From assembly GCA_020746105.1 (NCBI GenBank), contig CM036617.1:204125971-204189970 (forward strand): a stretch of 64,000 bases of DNA, given 5' to 3'. Below, piece after piece: positions 49,701-62,483 of this stretch. Source of the DNA: Trogon surrucura (taxonomy: Eukaryota; Chordata; Aves; Trogoniformes; Trogonidae). How positions within the stretch are numbered: the stretch's first letter is position 1; each line of letters opens with the position of its first letter. The notes under the pieces are model-generated. The model was not told the origin of the DNA. It was given only the letters and a program-made list of their open reading frames with translations, and ran no database searches. The position numbers were made by a program, and so were the translations under genes.

Positions 49701-50833
49701 TGACAATTTCATTACTCATCCTGTAAATTTTTGTTGTATTTCCTCATTTACTCCTTGTGTCACTTTGGCCATAGATACTAAGCAAACAACAAGTTTTGAA
49801 AAACTCAGGATTGTCTTGCCTCAGTAGATCTTCAGGAAACAATTAATAAAACATGTTTCTAATCATTCTTGACGCTTTCTAAGAAGTATTCACATATGAC
49901 AAAGTACGCAGGAGTACACAACAAAATCCATATTAAACATAAAAAAACCCATGCATTGGTGTGCATTATCTAAATTCCTTGACATTCTGCTCAGATAACT
50001 TCCAACATACTTTCAGTGAACTATGCTAACCTACTTCACAGCTGAATGGTTATAATACCTAGTTCAGACTTCGACACATAATTAGTTTCACCTTACAATA
50101 CAGAAGGTTAAGACTTTATAATGTCACGAGGGTTCAAAACTTGCTTCAGTCTCAAATCTTTGTGTTAATAGTCTGCACTTATTCTGCAGAGGCTAGTGTA
50201 ACGACCTCACTGCTCTGCAACTACAACCAGGTCTGGCAGGTCTTCTCCTCAAAAATAATCACTATAATTTAAAATAAAATATTTCAATTATAGCCTTCAC
50301 TAAACATGAAAAAAATGTAACAGCAACTCCTCTTTTTTTTCACGGCTAGAGAAATTCTAAGTTAAAGAAACTTGGTTAGAAAGTGAAAACAAAGATAAAA
50401 GTGCAGCGAATAAATTTAACTGGGACTTTCCTCCCATACGCACACAAAGAAAGGGATGGGAGGGAGAGAGAAAGGGGCAGGAAGACTTCACAGTTTTTAA
50501 GCACCAGATTAACCACTGGGTATCAAGTTCCTCCCATTTTGCTAGCTCTATTCTGAATGCTGACAGTAAGATATAACTTGGAAAGGTGATTAGCTTGAAA
50601 GGTAAATCCTAATGCAACTTTTTGTGGATACAGTGAGAAAGTGATACTGAGAGAACTAAGAATGGCCCTACTTACATTCTTAATATTCTTCAGATGTTGC
50701 AGTATCTGCACCGTACACCTCTAGCATGTTTTATTTGTCTATGTAGAACAAAATAACAAAGTAGATTCTAGTGTTTGCAACCACATATAAGTGAGACTCT
50801 TACTAGTCACTCTAATACATATTGTAACATATA
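49701..50833. other. Unique intronic stretch
   Basis: No feature recognised apart from purine-rich low-complexity sequence at 50455-50480. Confidence 0.5.
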
Positions 50834-51562
50834 TCATAGAATCATAGAATGTTAGGGATTGGAAGGGACCTCGAAAGATCATCAAGTCCAATCCCCCTGC
50901 CAGAGCAGGAATGCCTAGACTATGCCACACAGGAACGTGTCCAGGCAGGTCTTGAATGTCTCCAGAGAAGGAGACTCCACAACCTCTCTGGGCAGCCTGT
51001 TCCAGGGCTCCGTCACCCTCACTGAGAAGAAGTTTCTTCTCGAGTTTAAGCGGAACCTCTTATGTTCCAGTTTCAGCCCATTACCCCTTGTCCTATCAGT
51101 GGTTGTCACCGAGAAGAGCCTGGCTCCATCCTCGTGACACTCACCCTTGATATATTTGTAAACATTAATGAGGTCACCCCTCAGCCTCCTCTTCTCCAAA
51201 CTAAAGAGCCCCAGCTCCTTCAGTCTTTTCTCATAAGGGAGATGCTCCACTCCCTTCATCATCCTAGTTGCCCTGTGCTGGACTCTCTCCAGCAGTTCCC
51301 TGTCTTTCTTGAACTGAGGGGCCCAGAACTGGACACAGTATTCTAGATGGGGTCTCACCAGGGCAGAGTAGAGGGGAAGGAGAACCTCTCTTGACCTACT
51401 AACCACCCCCCTTCTAATACACCCCAGGATGCCATTGGCCTTCCTGGCCACAAGGGCACACTGCTGGCTCATGGTCATCCTGCTGTCCACCAAGACTCCC
51501 AGGTCCCTTTCCCCTACACTACTCTCTAATAAGTCATTCCCCAACTTATACTGGAACTCCAT
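50834..51562 (-). mobile_element. CR1 LINE with open ORF2 C-terminus
   Basis: The plus strand begins with complementary octamers (TCATAGAATCATAGAATG). On the minus strand the frame 51562-50915 (215 codons) is fully open to the natural stop. It carries [55 protein letters not shown] and [15 protein letters not shown]. The copy is truncated downstream of motif C, so no catalytic residues remain. Little decay suggests a recent subfamily related to those at 43061 and 56344, but its 3' UTR is closer to the copy at 12917. Confidence 0.95.
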
Positions 51563-52873
51563 TTCCAGTCATCAGATGTAGCCACAGTACTGAGAGCTCA
51601 AACAAAACGCTACTCGCTTGTGATGGAATGCTAAGAAGAACACAGATGCTTTTTAAGCGCATGTTAAACGTACTTCTAAAGTAACTGCTCAGTAAATTCT
51701 GTATATCTCCATCTTAGTTTAATTTTAAATCTCTTTGAAAATACTATGAGTACTTCATAACAATGAATCTGTATTAAATCTAAAAATCTTTCTTTCCAGC
51801 TTCTTCAATTACATGTGGAAAAAGGAAAGTAAACAGCATTTGTGAATGACATCTGGTGAATAACCACAAAGGCAGCTGTAAGCATACACAGAAGGAATCA
51901 AATACACACTGAGTTTCATATAGAGAGTAACATATGTATATTATTAATTATATATTAAATATTTGTAAGCTTAAGTAATATATATATCCTTGTGTGTGTA
52001 TACATACACAGATTATGTATGTAATTCATATATTTTGACACAAATGAAAACACACTATATTGCTTTTTCTATTCATTCCTTCGGGAACATTTTCAAGTTT
52101 CAAAACTCAACTTTTCTTACCTACATACCAGAGATTGTAACATATTAGATCCTTTGCCTTTCTGCACTGATCTATATTATTCAAAGAAAATATACAGCAG
52201 GAACTTCAAACCATTAAAATTTGTTTCCCAGGCTCAGAAAATGAAACAAATTTTCAACTCACTAAGCTAAGAACCCTGGGGAAACAATGCCCTCTGAATG
52301 ATATAGAACATGATTGCACTACTTAATATACTGCACATATGGCCTTTCCTACACCTACTGTTATCAGGACTACTTTCTATTTTGAAAATGCAGACTTGGC
52401 AAGCTTTAGCTAAACAAAGTCTTCCATCTTTTCCTTTAAATAGGTGATGCCAGGATAATTCTAAGATTAGGAGGAAAGGAAAACAGCCTTTTATGTCATC
52501 ATGGAAGGAGAAAGGAAGCCAGCCAAACTGAACAGAAAAAACAGTCAGCAATTCGACGATAATGACTGCAGCTAAGACAGGCACAGCGCTTCCCTTCTTT
52601 TCAGATCACACAAGCTGTTCACCAACAATGTATTGATGAAAATTTCAAAACTATTTGCAGAAGCAAATGTAAAGTTTTGACACAAAGCAGTCATGTGTTG
52701 TTTTTAATAAAGTTTTACTAAACAGATCAGAGCTTTTAAATATAAAGCATACAGTAAGCAATCTGCATTCAGCATACCTAGATGTTTATTTTCTCTACTG
52801 ATACATATTTAAGAATTCCTATACATCAATTTAGGTATGTTCAAATATATTATCAAATGAAATAAATGCAGCT
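51563..52873. other. Unique AT-rich stretch
   Basis: Contains TA- and TG-rich low-complexity sequence at about 51925-52035. No exon or transposon recognised. Confidence 0.5.
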
Positions 52874-53133
52874 GAAAGGGTGAGTGTCAGGAGCATGGAG
52901 CCAGGTTCTTCTCAGGGATGTCCAATGACAGGACAAGGGGCAATGGGTACAAGCTGGCACATAGGAGCTTCCACAAAAACAAGAGGAAAAACTTTTTCAC
53001 TGTGAGGGTGACAGAGCACTGGCACAGGCTGCCCAGGGAGCTTGTGGAGTCTCCTTCTTTGGAGACTTTCAAAACCTGCCTGGAGGCACTCCTGTGTGAC
53101 CTTTCCAACCCCTGACATTCTGTGATTTTGTGA
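52874..53133 (+). mobile_element. CR1 LINE, 3' fragment with internal deletion
   Basis: It begins in the ORF2 C-terminal block (GTGTCAGGAGCATGGAGCCAG), keeps the open stretch 52918-53115 with [20 protein letters not shown], and ends in ATTCTGTGATTTTGTGA. Between CTCCTGTGTGAC and CTTTCCAACC it lacks most of the 3' UTR present in the copy at 43061 (from the stop codon to the 'GATGATCTTTGAGG' part). That is a deletion of about 60 bp. Confidence 0.93.
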
Positions 53134-55585
53134 AAGAAAAAAAAGCTTTCTGAAGGAACAGTTTACTCAAAATGTTCCTTGAAGATGGAGATTATGGTGT
53201 GAATTTAATCTTAAATGAAGTTCAAAAGAGAGAGAGCATGCATGCACAGGAACAAACACAAAAGTATGCTGGGGTATGCTGTCTGCACATACTCCATAGC
53301 ATCTTCCATAGTTACTCCAAAATACTTCCTTTAAAAGAAAATCCTCTGTAACTATTAGGCCTGACTTTTGAAAACCTGAGATTTGCTAAGCAGTAGGAAA
53401 GAGATTTACAAAGCGTTACAGCCTAAAATTTTCTACACAGAAAATAGTATCTTATTTATTCCTACATAACAGGATGGAAAAAATAACTTATTAAAAAGCA
53501 GGTACCGATTCTTGTGTTGTAACAGTATCTATAGTCTCTGAATCAAAGACCCAATCTGCTACTGGGCTATGTAATCAAACCTCAGTTTTACCCAAGAGGA
53601 TGTATCATAAATTACAGAAACTGTTAAAGCAGCAACAAAAGAAGTGCTCAGGGTATATTTTTGGATTATTGAATAGAGCAGACAACAGTTCAAATCTGGG
53701 TAAGAGCTAGAAATCATAAATACGGACACTTAGAATCCCAAAAGCCGATGCTGTAAATTTGAGGAAGAAGATGAAATACTGGCATTCTGAACCATACTGA
53801 TAGCACAGTATATTTCATCTAAAACATAAAACCCAATGCCTTTTATATAAATATTCAGAATCTATTACAAATAGATTTGTTCTCTTCCTGAAAAATCCTA
53901 CTCTTGGCAACAGGCTAGAAAACCGTATTATTAGCTTCCAAAGAGACACCAAAGGGTCCTTAAGAGCTCCTGAAGAAAAACTACAGCCCTCAGGATAAAT
54001 CCCAGCGATGCCCTCAATTTGGCACCTCAAGTGCCAATAAAGGCTTATTATTACAAAGTTAAAATTGGCTGCTGGGCCAAACAAAAGGGGGAAAAAAAGT
54101 GCTTTCTTTAAAAGCAGTCAGCAACAAATGACTACGGTGGATGATAAGAGCAAAGTAAGCGTGCAGTGACATGCTTCCATCATTCTTACCGTTTCCAGTT
54201 TGCAGCACTGGGACTTCCCTAACTCAAGGCGGTATCTTGGTAATTAAAGTTGTTTGAAGATTTTTCTTCAACCAATTTCAAGCTGTTCAGGTTCTAAATC
54301 CATGTAAAACCTTTTTCATTCCTTGACAAGCAGTCCCACAGCTCAGTTACTCAACCACTTTTTTTTTTTAAGCTTATCATTCACCAGTATTATGAGGTAC
54401 TATCTAGGTCTTGAGTCAGATGGAAAGCAACTGCTCCCTATTCACCTTCTTCCTGCAGCTCATCATTTAAAGACTTCTATTACATTCTTCCACTTAGCTA
54501 AGTGTTCCAAGCTGAAGAACATAATCCATCACCCAGAAATTGTTCCATACTTTTGATCACACTTATCTTGCTCCATTATTATTTTCTTTTTTTAACGTTT
54601 CAATATGAGGGGCAGAAGGGATTAGAGCAGCACACAGCACACTCATTTTAGGCTTTAAAAGCAGCAAAGATATTTTCTCTTCAAGGACTACTTACACAAA
54701 CGTGGTAACAGGCAATGCTTCTACCATGGATGCTTAGCTTCTTTATGAACTTCTGGAAAACGACTTTATCAAAATGCATTTTGGAAATGCAATCAAACCA
54801 TACAGTTGTTCACAGGCCCACTGACTCCTTCCAAAATCCTGATTTGTGCTGCTTTACAGGAGCTGTAGAAAATACTCAATAATACATTCTTTTACACTTT
54901 AGGCATTCTGCTTATTTTTACACTTTCTACAAACTTTCCTGATGTGCATGTCTAATTGGCTGTGCTCTCCTGAATCCCCTTGAAATTATTTTCAAAATCT
55001 GATGTGATCTGATGCCATTCTATTCCTCTCATATCAAAGCAGGTTTTGAGCTCTGATCTTCCCATTTACTCCTTACCAGAGACACTCATAGGAGGTCATC
55101 ACAAACATATTACAAAATGAGCAGATTTTGAAACTGCCTTTGAAATTCTTGCTAGGGATCCTCATGCACAATATCCTAGTAATGCATTCAATCTTCTCTA
55201 ACCGATGGGGAGGAACAGAAGTCATGCAGTGACCAAGCAAGTCACTAGACACTTCAGAAAGTCCCAAAAGATCTCTCATGGACAGACAGTAGTTCAAAAC
55301 CAGCAATTTTCATCTAAAGCTTACTGAGTGCCACACTCCTACTATACAGCTCAGTGATACCACAAACAAGAGATTTAGTTGCATTTCTTCTAAATTAATG
55401 AACGATTTGTACTTCACAAAGCGGACACTAATGCTATATGATTCAAGCTCAAATGTTAATAACAGTCTCAGAGTAAATAAGTTTGAAGGATCATTTATTC
55501 AAAAAAACCCCAAACCCTAAAATGCTGATGTTTTAATCTCTCTAAGGTTTTGGTATATCAAGAGTTTCAGGAGCTACTTTGAAAA
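53134..55585. other. Unique intronic stretch
   Basis: No exon, RNA gene or transposon recognised. Confidence 0.5.
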
Positions 55586-57600
55586 CATAGAATCACAGAA
55601 TCATAGAATGGCCTAGGCTGGAAGGGACCTTAGAGATCATCTAATCCAACCTCCCTGTCACAGGCAGGGACGCCTCTCAACTAGATCAGGCTACTCAAGG
55701 CTCTGTCCAACCTGGCCTTGAACACCTCCAGGGAGGGGGCAGCCACAACATCTCTGGGCAATTTATTCCAAAGTCTTGCCACCCTCGTACTGAAGAATTT
55801 CTTCCTAAAATCTAATCTAAATCTATTCTCCCTCAACTTAAACCCATTTCCCCTTCTCCTATCAGTGAACACTCTCGTAAAAAGTCCCTCCCCAGCCTTC
55901 CTGTGGGATCCCTTCAGGTACTGGAAGGCAGCTATTAGGTCCCCCCAAAGTCTTCTCTTTTCAGGACTGAACAATCCCAGCTCTCGCAGCCTGTCCTTGT
56001 GGCAGAGGTGCTCCAGCCCCTGGAACATACTTGTGGCCCTCCTCTGAACACGCTCCAACAGTTCTATGTCCCTCTTATGGTGGGGACACCAGAACTGGAT
56101 GCAGTATTTGAGGTGGGGTCTCACAAGAGCAGAGTAAAGGGGGAGAATCACCTCTCTTGACCTGCTGGCTACGCTTCTCATGATACATCCCAGGATGGGG
56201 TTGGCCTTCTGGGCTGCATGAGGGCACTGCCAGCTCATGTGGAGCTTCTCGTCTATCAAAACCCCCAAGTCCTTTTCTTCAGGGCTACTCTCAACCCACT
56301 CTGTGCCCAGTTTGTATTTGTGCCTAAGACTGGCTCAACCCAGCAAGTTTGCTGATGATACAAAATTGAGAGGAGTGGTTGACACACCAGAAGGCTGTGA
56401 AGCCACTCAAAGAGACCTGGACAGGCTGGAGGGCTGGGCGGGAAGAAAACTTATGCGGTTCAACGAGGGCAAGTGCAGAGTTTTGCACTTGGGAAAGAAT
56501 AACCCCATGTGCCAGTATAGGTTGGGGACTGCCCTGCTGGAGACCAGCGCAGGGGAAAGGGACCTGGGGGTTCTAGTGGACAGCAGGATGACCATGAGCC
56601 AGCAATGTGCCCTCGTGGCCAAGAAGGCCAATGGCTTCCTGGGGTGGATTAGAAGGGGAGTAGCAAGTAGGTCAAGAGAGGTTCTCCTGCCCCTCTACTC
56701 TGCCCTGGTGAGGCTGCATCTGGAATATTGTGTCCAGTTCTGGGCCCCTCAGTTCAAGAAGGACAGGGAGCTGCTTGAAAGAGTCCAGCGCAGAGCCACA
56801 AAGATGGTGAAGGGAGTGGAGCATCTCCCTTATGAGGAAAGGCTGAAGGAGCTGGGTCTCTTTAGCTTGGAGAAGAAGAGGCTGAGGGGTGACCTCATTA
56901 ATGTTTATAAATATGTCAAGGGGGAGTGTCAGGAGGACGGAGCCAGGCTCTTTTCAGCGGTGTCCACTGACAGGACAAGGGGCAATGGGTGGAAGCTGGA
57001 ACAGAGGAGGTTCCATAAAAATATGAGAAAAAGCTTTTTCACTGTGAGGGGGACCGAGCACTGGCACAGGCTGCCCAGGGAGGTTGTGGAATCTCCTTCT
57101 CTGGGGACATTCAAAACCCGCCTGGACACCTTCCTGTGCGCTCTGCTGTAGGTGGTCCTGCTCTGGCAGGGGGGTTGGACTAGATGATCTTTGAGGTCCC
57201 TTCCAACCTCTATCATTCTGTGTATTCTGTGCAACCCAGGTGAAGGACCTTGCATTCTGATTTGTTGAAGCTCATGCAGTTTGCACTGGCCCATTTCTGA
57301 AGGCTGTCAAGGTCCCTCTGGATGGCCTCTCTTCCCTCCAGTGAGTCCACGGCACCACACAGCTTGGTGTCGTCGGCAAACTTGCTGAGGGTGCACTCGA
57401 TGCCGTCGTCCATGTCGCTGACAAAGATGTTGAAGAACACTGGACCCAGAACAGACTCCTGAGGAACACCGCTTGTCACTGGTCTCCATGTGGACATTGA
57501 GCCATTGATCACAACTCTTTGAGTGTGACCATCCAGCCTGTTCTTTATCCAAAGAAAACAATCTGTCTGAGGCCAGATCATCAACACCCAGGACACAGTC
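55586..57600 (-). mobile_element. CR1 LINE split by a reversed CR1
   Basis: Two minus-strand pieces, 55586-56343 and 57240-about 57600, are colinear parts of one copy. The first holds the 3' tail and a frame of 195 codons (56268-55681) with [18 protein letters not shown] and [19 protein letters not shown]. The second holds the RT core (57596-57213) with [20 protein letters not shown] and motif C as FADD. The junction is a duplicated CAACCCAG at 56336-56343 and 57232-57239. Apart from the insert the copy is fairly well kept, but 5' truncated before motif A. Confidence 0.93.
56344..57231 (+). mobile_element. CR1 LINE inserted in an opposite-strand CR1
   Basis: It starts inside RT motif C (KFADDTKL) and runs open to the stop at 57151. 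It then has the 3' UTR and a short ATTCTGTGTATTCTGTG tail. By eye it is nearly the same as 43375-44210, with scattered substitutions only. It is flanked by an exact 8-bp duplication CAACCCAG. The open frame from 56237 begins in antisense sequence of the host CR1, so its first 35 or so codons are an accident of the fusion. Confidence 0.96.
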
Positions 57601-60600
57601 CTTAGCTGTTCAGACTAAATTTACTCAGAGCCATACAGGAAGATGATAGCAGATAAGGTTTTTTACATTTTAACTATACCAAGTTTTGAACAGACAACAG
57701 CAGACATGATTTAATTACTGTCACATCAAAAGAATAGGACTAACATAACAATTGTGTTAATTACACTCAAATAGCTTGTAGTTACAACTCTACTGCCTGA
57801 GTTTATTAACTTCCTAACACTGTTCATTACAATGTATTTTTTTTCGCTCAGGTACTAATAAAGTCTTCAAAGAACTCTATGAAGAAGAGCTTCAAACACG
57901 ACTTTGAAGATCTGAAGGTCCTTTGGAAAAGGAAAAGTCACACAGAACAACACAATACTGCATGTGTTTTGCCCTCAAAAAAGCTTGCCCTTAATGGTAT
58001 TCATTCTTATGAGTAATATATGTGTATTCCATGTAAGAACATTCTCCTGAATTAAGTGAAACCTGCTTACAGAAAAATTTCTAGACTCTTTTTCTACTTC
58101 AAGTTTTCTCATTCACTCTAAATTTAAAACACCATAAACCAGTATTTGCTCCAGCAGATTATGATAATAGCAGCAGACATATGAGCACGAATCCAGAAAG
58201 GATTCTGGATAGAAGCACTTGTTCTGGTCATGCTTAAGAGCAGAAGATTTGAACCTTACATATGACATGCAGATATGAGTAACAGAAAATTAGAATTTAG
58301 GGCTATCGTTTGATAAGTGACTATTGAAGATCCTGAGGTTGTCCATTTCTTAAAAGAAGAATAGTCATTCTAGAATCCTGAACAGGCACAAACACCTGCC
58401 CTAATTGCAGAACCCATTTCTCATGAAATTTCTCATGTTTATGACTTTCCAATCAATACATAAATTTGAGAAACTAGATATTTTTAATATAAAACTGTTC
58501 ATAGTTTAGAAACAGTTTTATGTAAGCTATTTTTTATTCATCAGAAGTCTCCATTAAACAATAAACTCAAGACAGAGCAATCTGTTTGCAATCATCAGCT
58601 GTCATCCCTATAATTATATATATTATTACTCATAATATTTTATAACACAACTTGCACTTTAATTCTAAAATAAAAAGCTGTTACTTTTATTGTAAGTGGT
58701 TTAAAACACAATTCTGATCAAGCAAATCATTGTTTTTCCTTAGAAGACTTGTAGCTTCAAGGGAAAAAAAACCACCATGTTTTGTCATTCTCAGGATCCA
58801 ACTTGGACAAGACACAAGCATAAAATGAACAATCTGGATTGCTTGAAATTACTAGATGGTTATTACCATATAGAAGTTCTATCTCACAGATGGAGTTACA
58901 GCAACACTAGCTGCAGGAACAGACACAGAGCATGAATATGCAGCTCAAACGTTATGAGAACAACATACAGAAATAACTACTGCCAGCGCGTCTCACAATT
59001 CTTGACAGGACTTCCACATTTCTAAAACATACCTTTCTGACTGGAATTAGGTTTGTTTTATACAGAAATTGGAGCACGACTACAGTACTGACTTTCAGCT
59101 TCAGCTACACCATGTTAGAGGAGACTCCGAAGACTGCTTAGGAGACATATATCACACATTCCACTTTGTCTGACCACACGACACTTGTGGTGCCATGTTC
59201 AGATGAGGAAGGCGGGAGGAATGACTATTTCACCCATTTACCGAAGTGCTGGGCTGACACAGACCCAGAAGCGCTAGACAAGTTCTCACTGCCTTTGCAC
59301 GGGTAGACTCTGCAGTACCAGTGATGCAGAAACTTGACTTGTGCAGGAAAGCCACAGACACACGGTTCACATGAGACAGATAACAGACAGATGTGGACAC
59401 TAGAGTATGTATTCCGCACATCTGTTTATTTTGGTTAATGAACTTACACTCTCAGACAATAGATTGCGATTTCTCATAACCCTAAATAGCTGCCCAAACA
59501 AACTGCAGACGTAATCAAGCAACTTGTCTTGCAGGAGTTTAATGAAAAGGTAAAAAGACAACTGTCTTCAACCTTTTCTTTCCTTAAAAATAGATCTTCA
59601 GTAAGTCCTGCAAAGAATTTTCAGAAGAGCTAGCATCAGTTATTTCTGCATGTCCTTCTCAACATTTGAGCTGTATATTCACGCAATTTATCTGTTCCCA
59701 CAGACCTCTGGAAGTCTTTCCAAGCAGTATTCCTTCTTTCCATCCTTCCATCCGTCCATAATTTAGACTTGGGGCACATATAAGCAACCACTTTCCATAA
59801 GTCAGGAGCAGGAAAAAAGTTTGCAGCATTCTCTCTGCAGATCATAAATCTTGCTACTTAATCAGCCACAGCAAGAGCTAATATACACCTCAGTATATTC
59901 TAGTCCCTGGAAATTAATTATCTCCCTTTTATTCCAAAAATTCCCAGGGGATAAATAATGATATTAATATTTTATTGCTATTTTTAATACATCTGGTTAG
60001 ATCATTATGCAATGCATACATTTCCCCTTTGGTTATTTTATTACCATTACACTTGAACTTAAAGTGAAGAGTTACACACTACTTTAGACATTAACATTAC
60101 ATTTTTAGGTGGCATAGATCACTGTGAGCTTTTTACTTGAATGTTAACAGGACTCTGTTGAGGAAAGTGTTACAAAGGACGATTTAGTAATAGAAAAAAG
60201 CTAATTACGATGGATATATGGGAATGTTCACTTAATTAAAACTTGTGGGATAAGTTCTAGTTTTCCCATATGTACAGCCATTATTCCTACAGGTGAAAAT
60301 GTAAAAATACTCACACATCATCTACAGCTTCTAAGTGTTCTAAAGACAACCAGCTTTATCATGAGCATGGTAGATTGACATCTGAAACATTTTATATTTT
60401 GATTGTTCAACTTGAAATGCAAGTCAAAACAGTTTTGGAAAAAACCTAGGAATACACAATTCTTATTTGCAATAGTAATGCACCAAAATACTGTTAAACG
60501 GATTACAAATGTGAAATTATCAACTTTTCATGTGTTGAAAAAGATTAAGAATGATGGTCTTATTTAGCCATATTTTGCACATGGCCACACACACCCCCTC

Positions 60601-60643
60601 AGAAATAGGCTTTTATAAACCTTGCAAGCATCTTGCAAGAATA
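57601..60643. other. Unique intronic stretch
   Basis: AT-rich; no exon or transposon recognised. A few CpGs persist around 59160-59300 and 59740-59760, without coding signal. Confidence 0.5.
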
Positions 60644-61528
60644 CAGGCTGGAGATAAACTGGCTGGGGAGGAGAGAAGGACCTGGAAGCCTCAACAGACA
60701 GCAAGCTCAGACTGAGCCAGTTGCACATTCTGGCAGCGAAAGCAGCCAGCAGCCTCCTCGCTCAGTAGATGAAGAGAAGTGATTATTTCCACTCAGCGCC
60801 CGCTTTGGAATCACTGAGGTTGACAGGGACCTCTGGAGACCACCCAAGTCCATGCCCTGCTAAGGGTCACCTGGAGCCCCAAGCTGCTCAAGGCCATGTA
60901 CAGTCAGGTTTTGAACTCCAAGGATTAAGACTCCACAGTCTCTGACCAAATAGTTCCAGAGTTTAATCACCTTTACTGTAAAGATTTTTTTTCTAATGCT
61001 GACAAATAATTTCCTCTATTTCAAGACCACATCTAGACTACATCGAGTTTTAGGGACCTCAATATAAGAAAAATGTGAATAAACTAGAGCAAGGATAAAC
61101 AGTCACCAGGATGCTCAGAGGTGCAGAGCATATGTCCTGTGAGAGGCTGGGGGAACTGGAATTGTTCAGCCTGAAGAAAAGAAGGCTTCAGAGGCATCTA
61201 ATAGCAGCCTAATAAAACCTATTTTATCACAAAGACAGAGCTTGTGTTTTAATACTGGTACATAATGGGAGGATTAAGGGATGAGCAGCATAAACAAGCA
61301 AGAACTGTTCCATCTGGCTATAGGAAAATTCTTTTTCAACATCAGGAGAATCAGGCACTGCAACAGGTTAACCCCCCAGAGACTGTGCAGTCTCCATCCT
61401 TGGAGGATTCAAGCCCTGAGCAACTCGATCTGACCTCAGAGCTGACCCAACTTTAAGCAGGAGGTTGGACTAGATGAGCTCTACAGGCCCTTTCCTACCA
61501 GAATTATCCGACATTCTTACGATTTTAG
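60644..61528 (+). mobile_element. Old CR1 LINE split by a minus-strand CR1
   Basis: The pieces are about 60644-60805 (GAGAGAAGGACCTGG through CAGCGAAAGCAGCCAGCAGC) and 61025-61528. The second resumes with GACCACATCTAGACTAC and the 'GGACCTCAATATAAGAAAAATG' block. It continues through CTGAAGAAAAGAAGGCTTCAG to TTGGACTAGATGAGCTCTAC and a worn octamer tail. Frames are broken throughout. It belongs to an older subfamily than the copies at 43061 and 56344. Confidence 0.85.
60806..61024 (-). mobile_element. CR1 LINE nested in an older CR1
   Basis: The plus strand reads 'AATCACTGAGGTTGACAGGGACC', 'AAGTCCATGCCCTGC', then 'TCCACAGTCTCTGACCAA' and 'TTTAATCACCTTTACTGTAAAG'. This is the complement of a CR1 3' end of a subfamily lacking the ATTCTATG octamer. 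It separates two adjacent CR1 blocks of the opposite strand. Boundaries are good to within about 5 bp; no clear duplication was seen. Confidence 0.8.
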
Positions 61529-61635
61529 AAGTTCTCACTTGTTTTCCTGAAACAAATAGGAAAAATCACAGTGAGGTATAGTCTTTCTAGGACAAAAGCT
61601 AAAGAAAAACGTCACAGCACATAATCGTAAATCAG

Positions 61636-62483
61636 TGTTGTGGTTCAAGCCGACTGCCCGGGCCAATAACAAAGAGAACCACAAGATCACTCCTCTCTCC
61701 ACTCCCATTTCCACAGTGATGTGAAGGGAGAAAAGTCAACCAAAAAGGCTCAAGTATTGAGATTAAGGACAGAAAGAGTAATAATTTACCATTTAAGATG
61801 ATGGGTAAAAAAACATAGACTTGGGGAGAAAACATAGATTTAATTCACCACCACCATTTATGGAAGCAGGATAGTGAGTGGAATACACAAATAAATGCAA
61901 TTCAACCTTAAATACTCCCCCCCGCAACCCTCCCATCTTCTCAGCTATCTCCTCCCCTCCATCAGTACAACGGGGGCAGGGCGTAGGAGGTTTGGTCTAC
62001 CTGGCCATTACTCATGGTCCATGGCAGCTCCTCCTTGAGAAAGACGGCTCCTCCAGTTTCTCCTTCCTGCCACATGGTGTCCACCTCACAGGGGGCAATC
62101 CTCTTCCTCGCCCTGAGTCCACCAGGGCCACAGATCACTTTGGGTGCGTCACCCACTGACGCTCGGTCACTCTCACATGGGGCTCATACTGCCATATACA
62201 GGAAGTTCTTACCACCATCAATCCCCTCAACTGGCAGGCAATCATCTTCCATCTCAGCCACCACAGGGCTCCAAGGAGAAGTCCCACTCAGGCAGCCTTC
62301 TCCCCCTCCTTCTCCTCCAGGACCCTTCTCCTCCTTGTTCTTCTCAGCATTCCTTTGTTCTCCTCTCACTTCCCCCTCCTCTAGCAGAAAAAAAAAAACA
62401 CCTTCCTGACACAAAGACAGGACAGATCAAGACAAGAAAAAACCCAAAAGAGAAAGAGAACAATGGGGTTGTCTCTTAAATAC
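61636..62483 (-). mobile_element. ERV LTR, 3' part, minus strand
   Basis: The plus-strand start TGTTGTGGTTCAAGCC is the complement of the 3' terminal CA end of a minus-strand LTR. Reading the minus strand toward it, one passes TATTTAAG near 61913, the CACTATCCTGC block and CTCCCCAAGTC. The same order occurs in the LTR at 20800-20920, so both belong to one family. Upstream parts (62000-62450) contain CAAGGAGGAGCTGCCATGG-like and GGAGAAGGAGGGGGAGAAG sequence. Frames on either strand here (for example 62014-62409) follow the C-rich sequence and are not genes. Confidence 0.8.

Noticed and set aside
62014-62479. Pro/Ser-rich plus frames of 131 and 111 codons
   Set aside because: They read the C-rich strand of the LTR and overlap each other in different frames.
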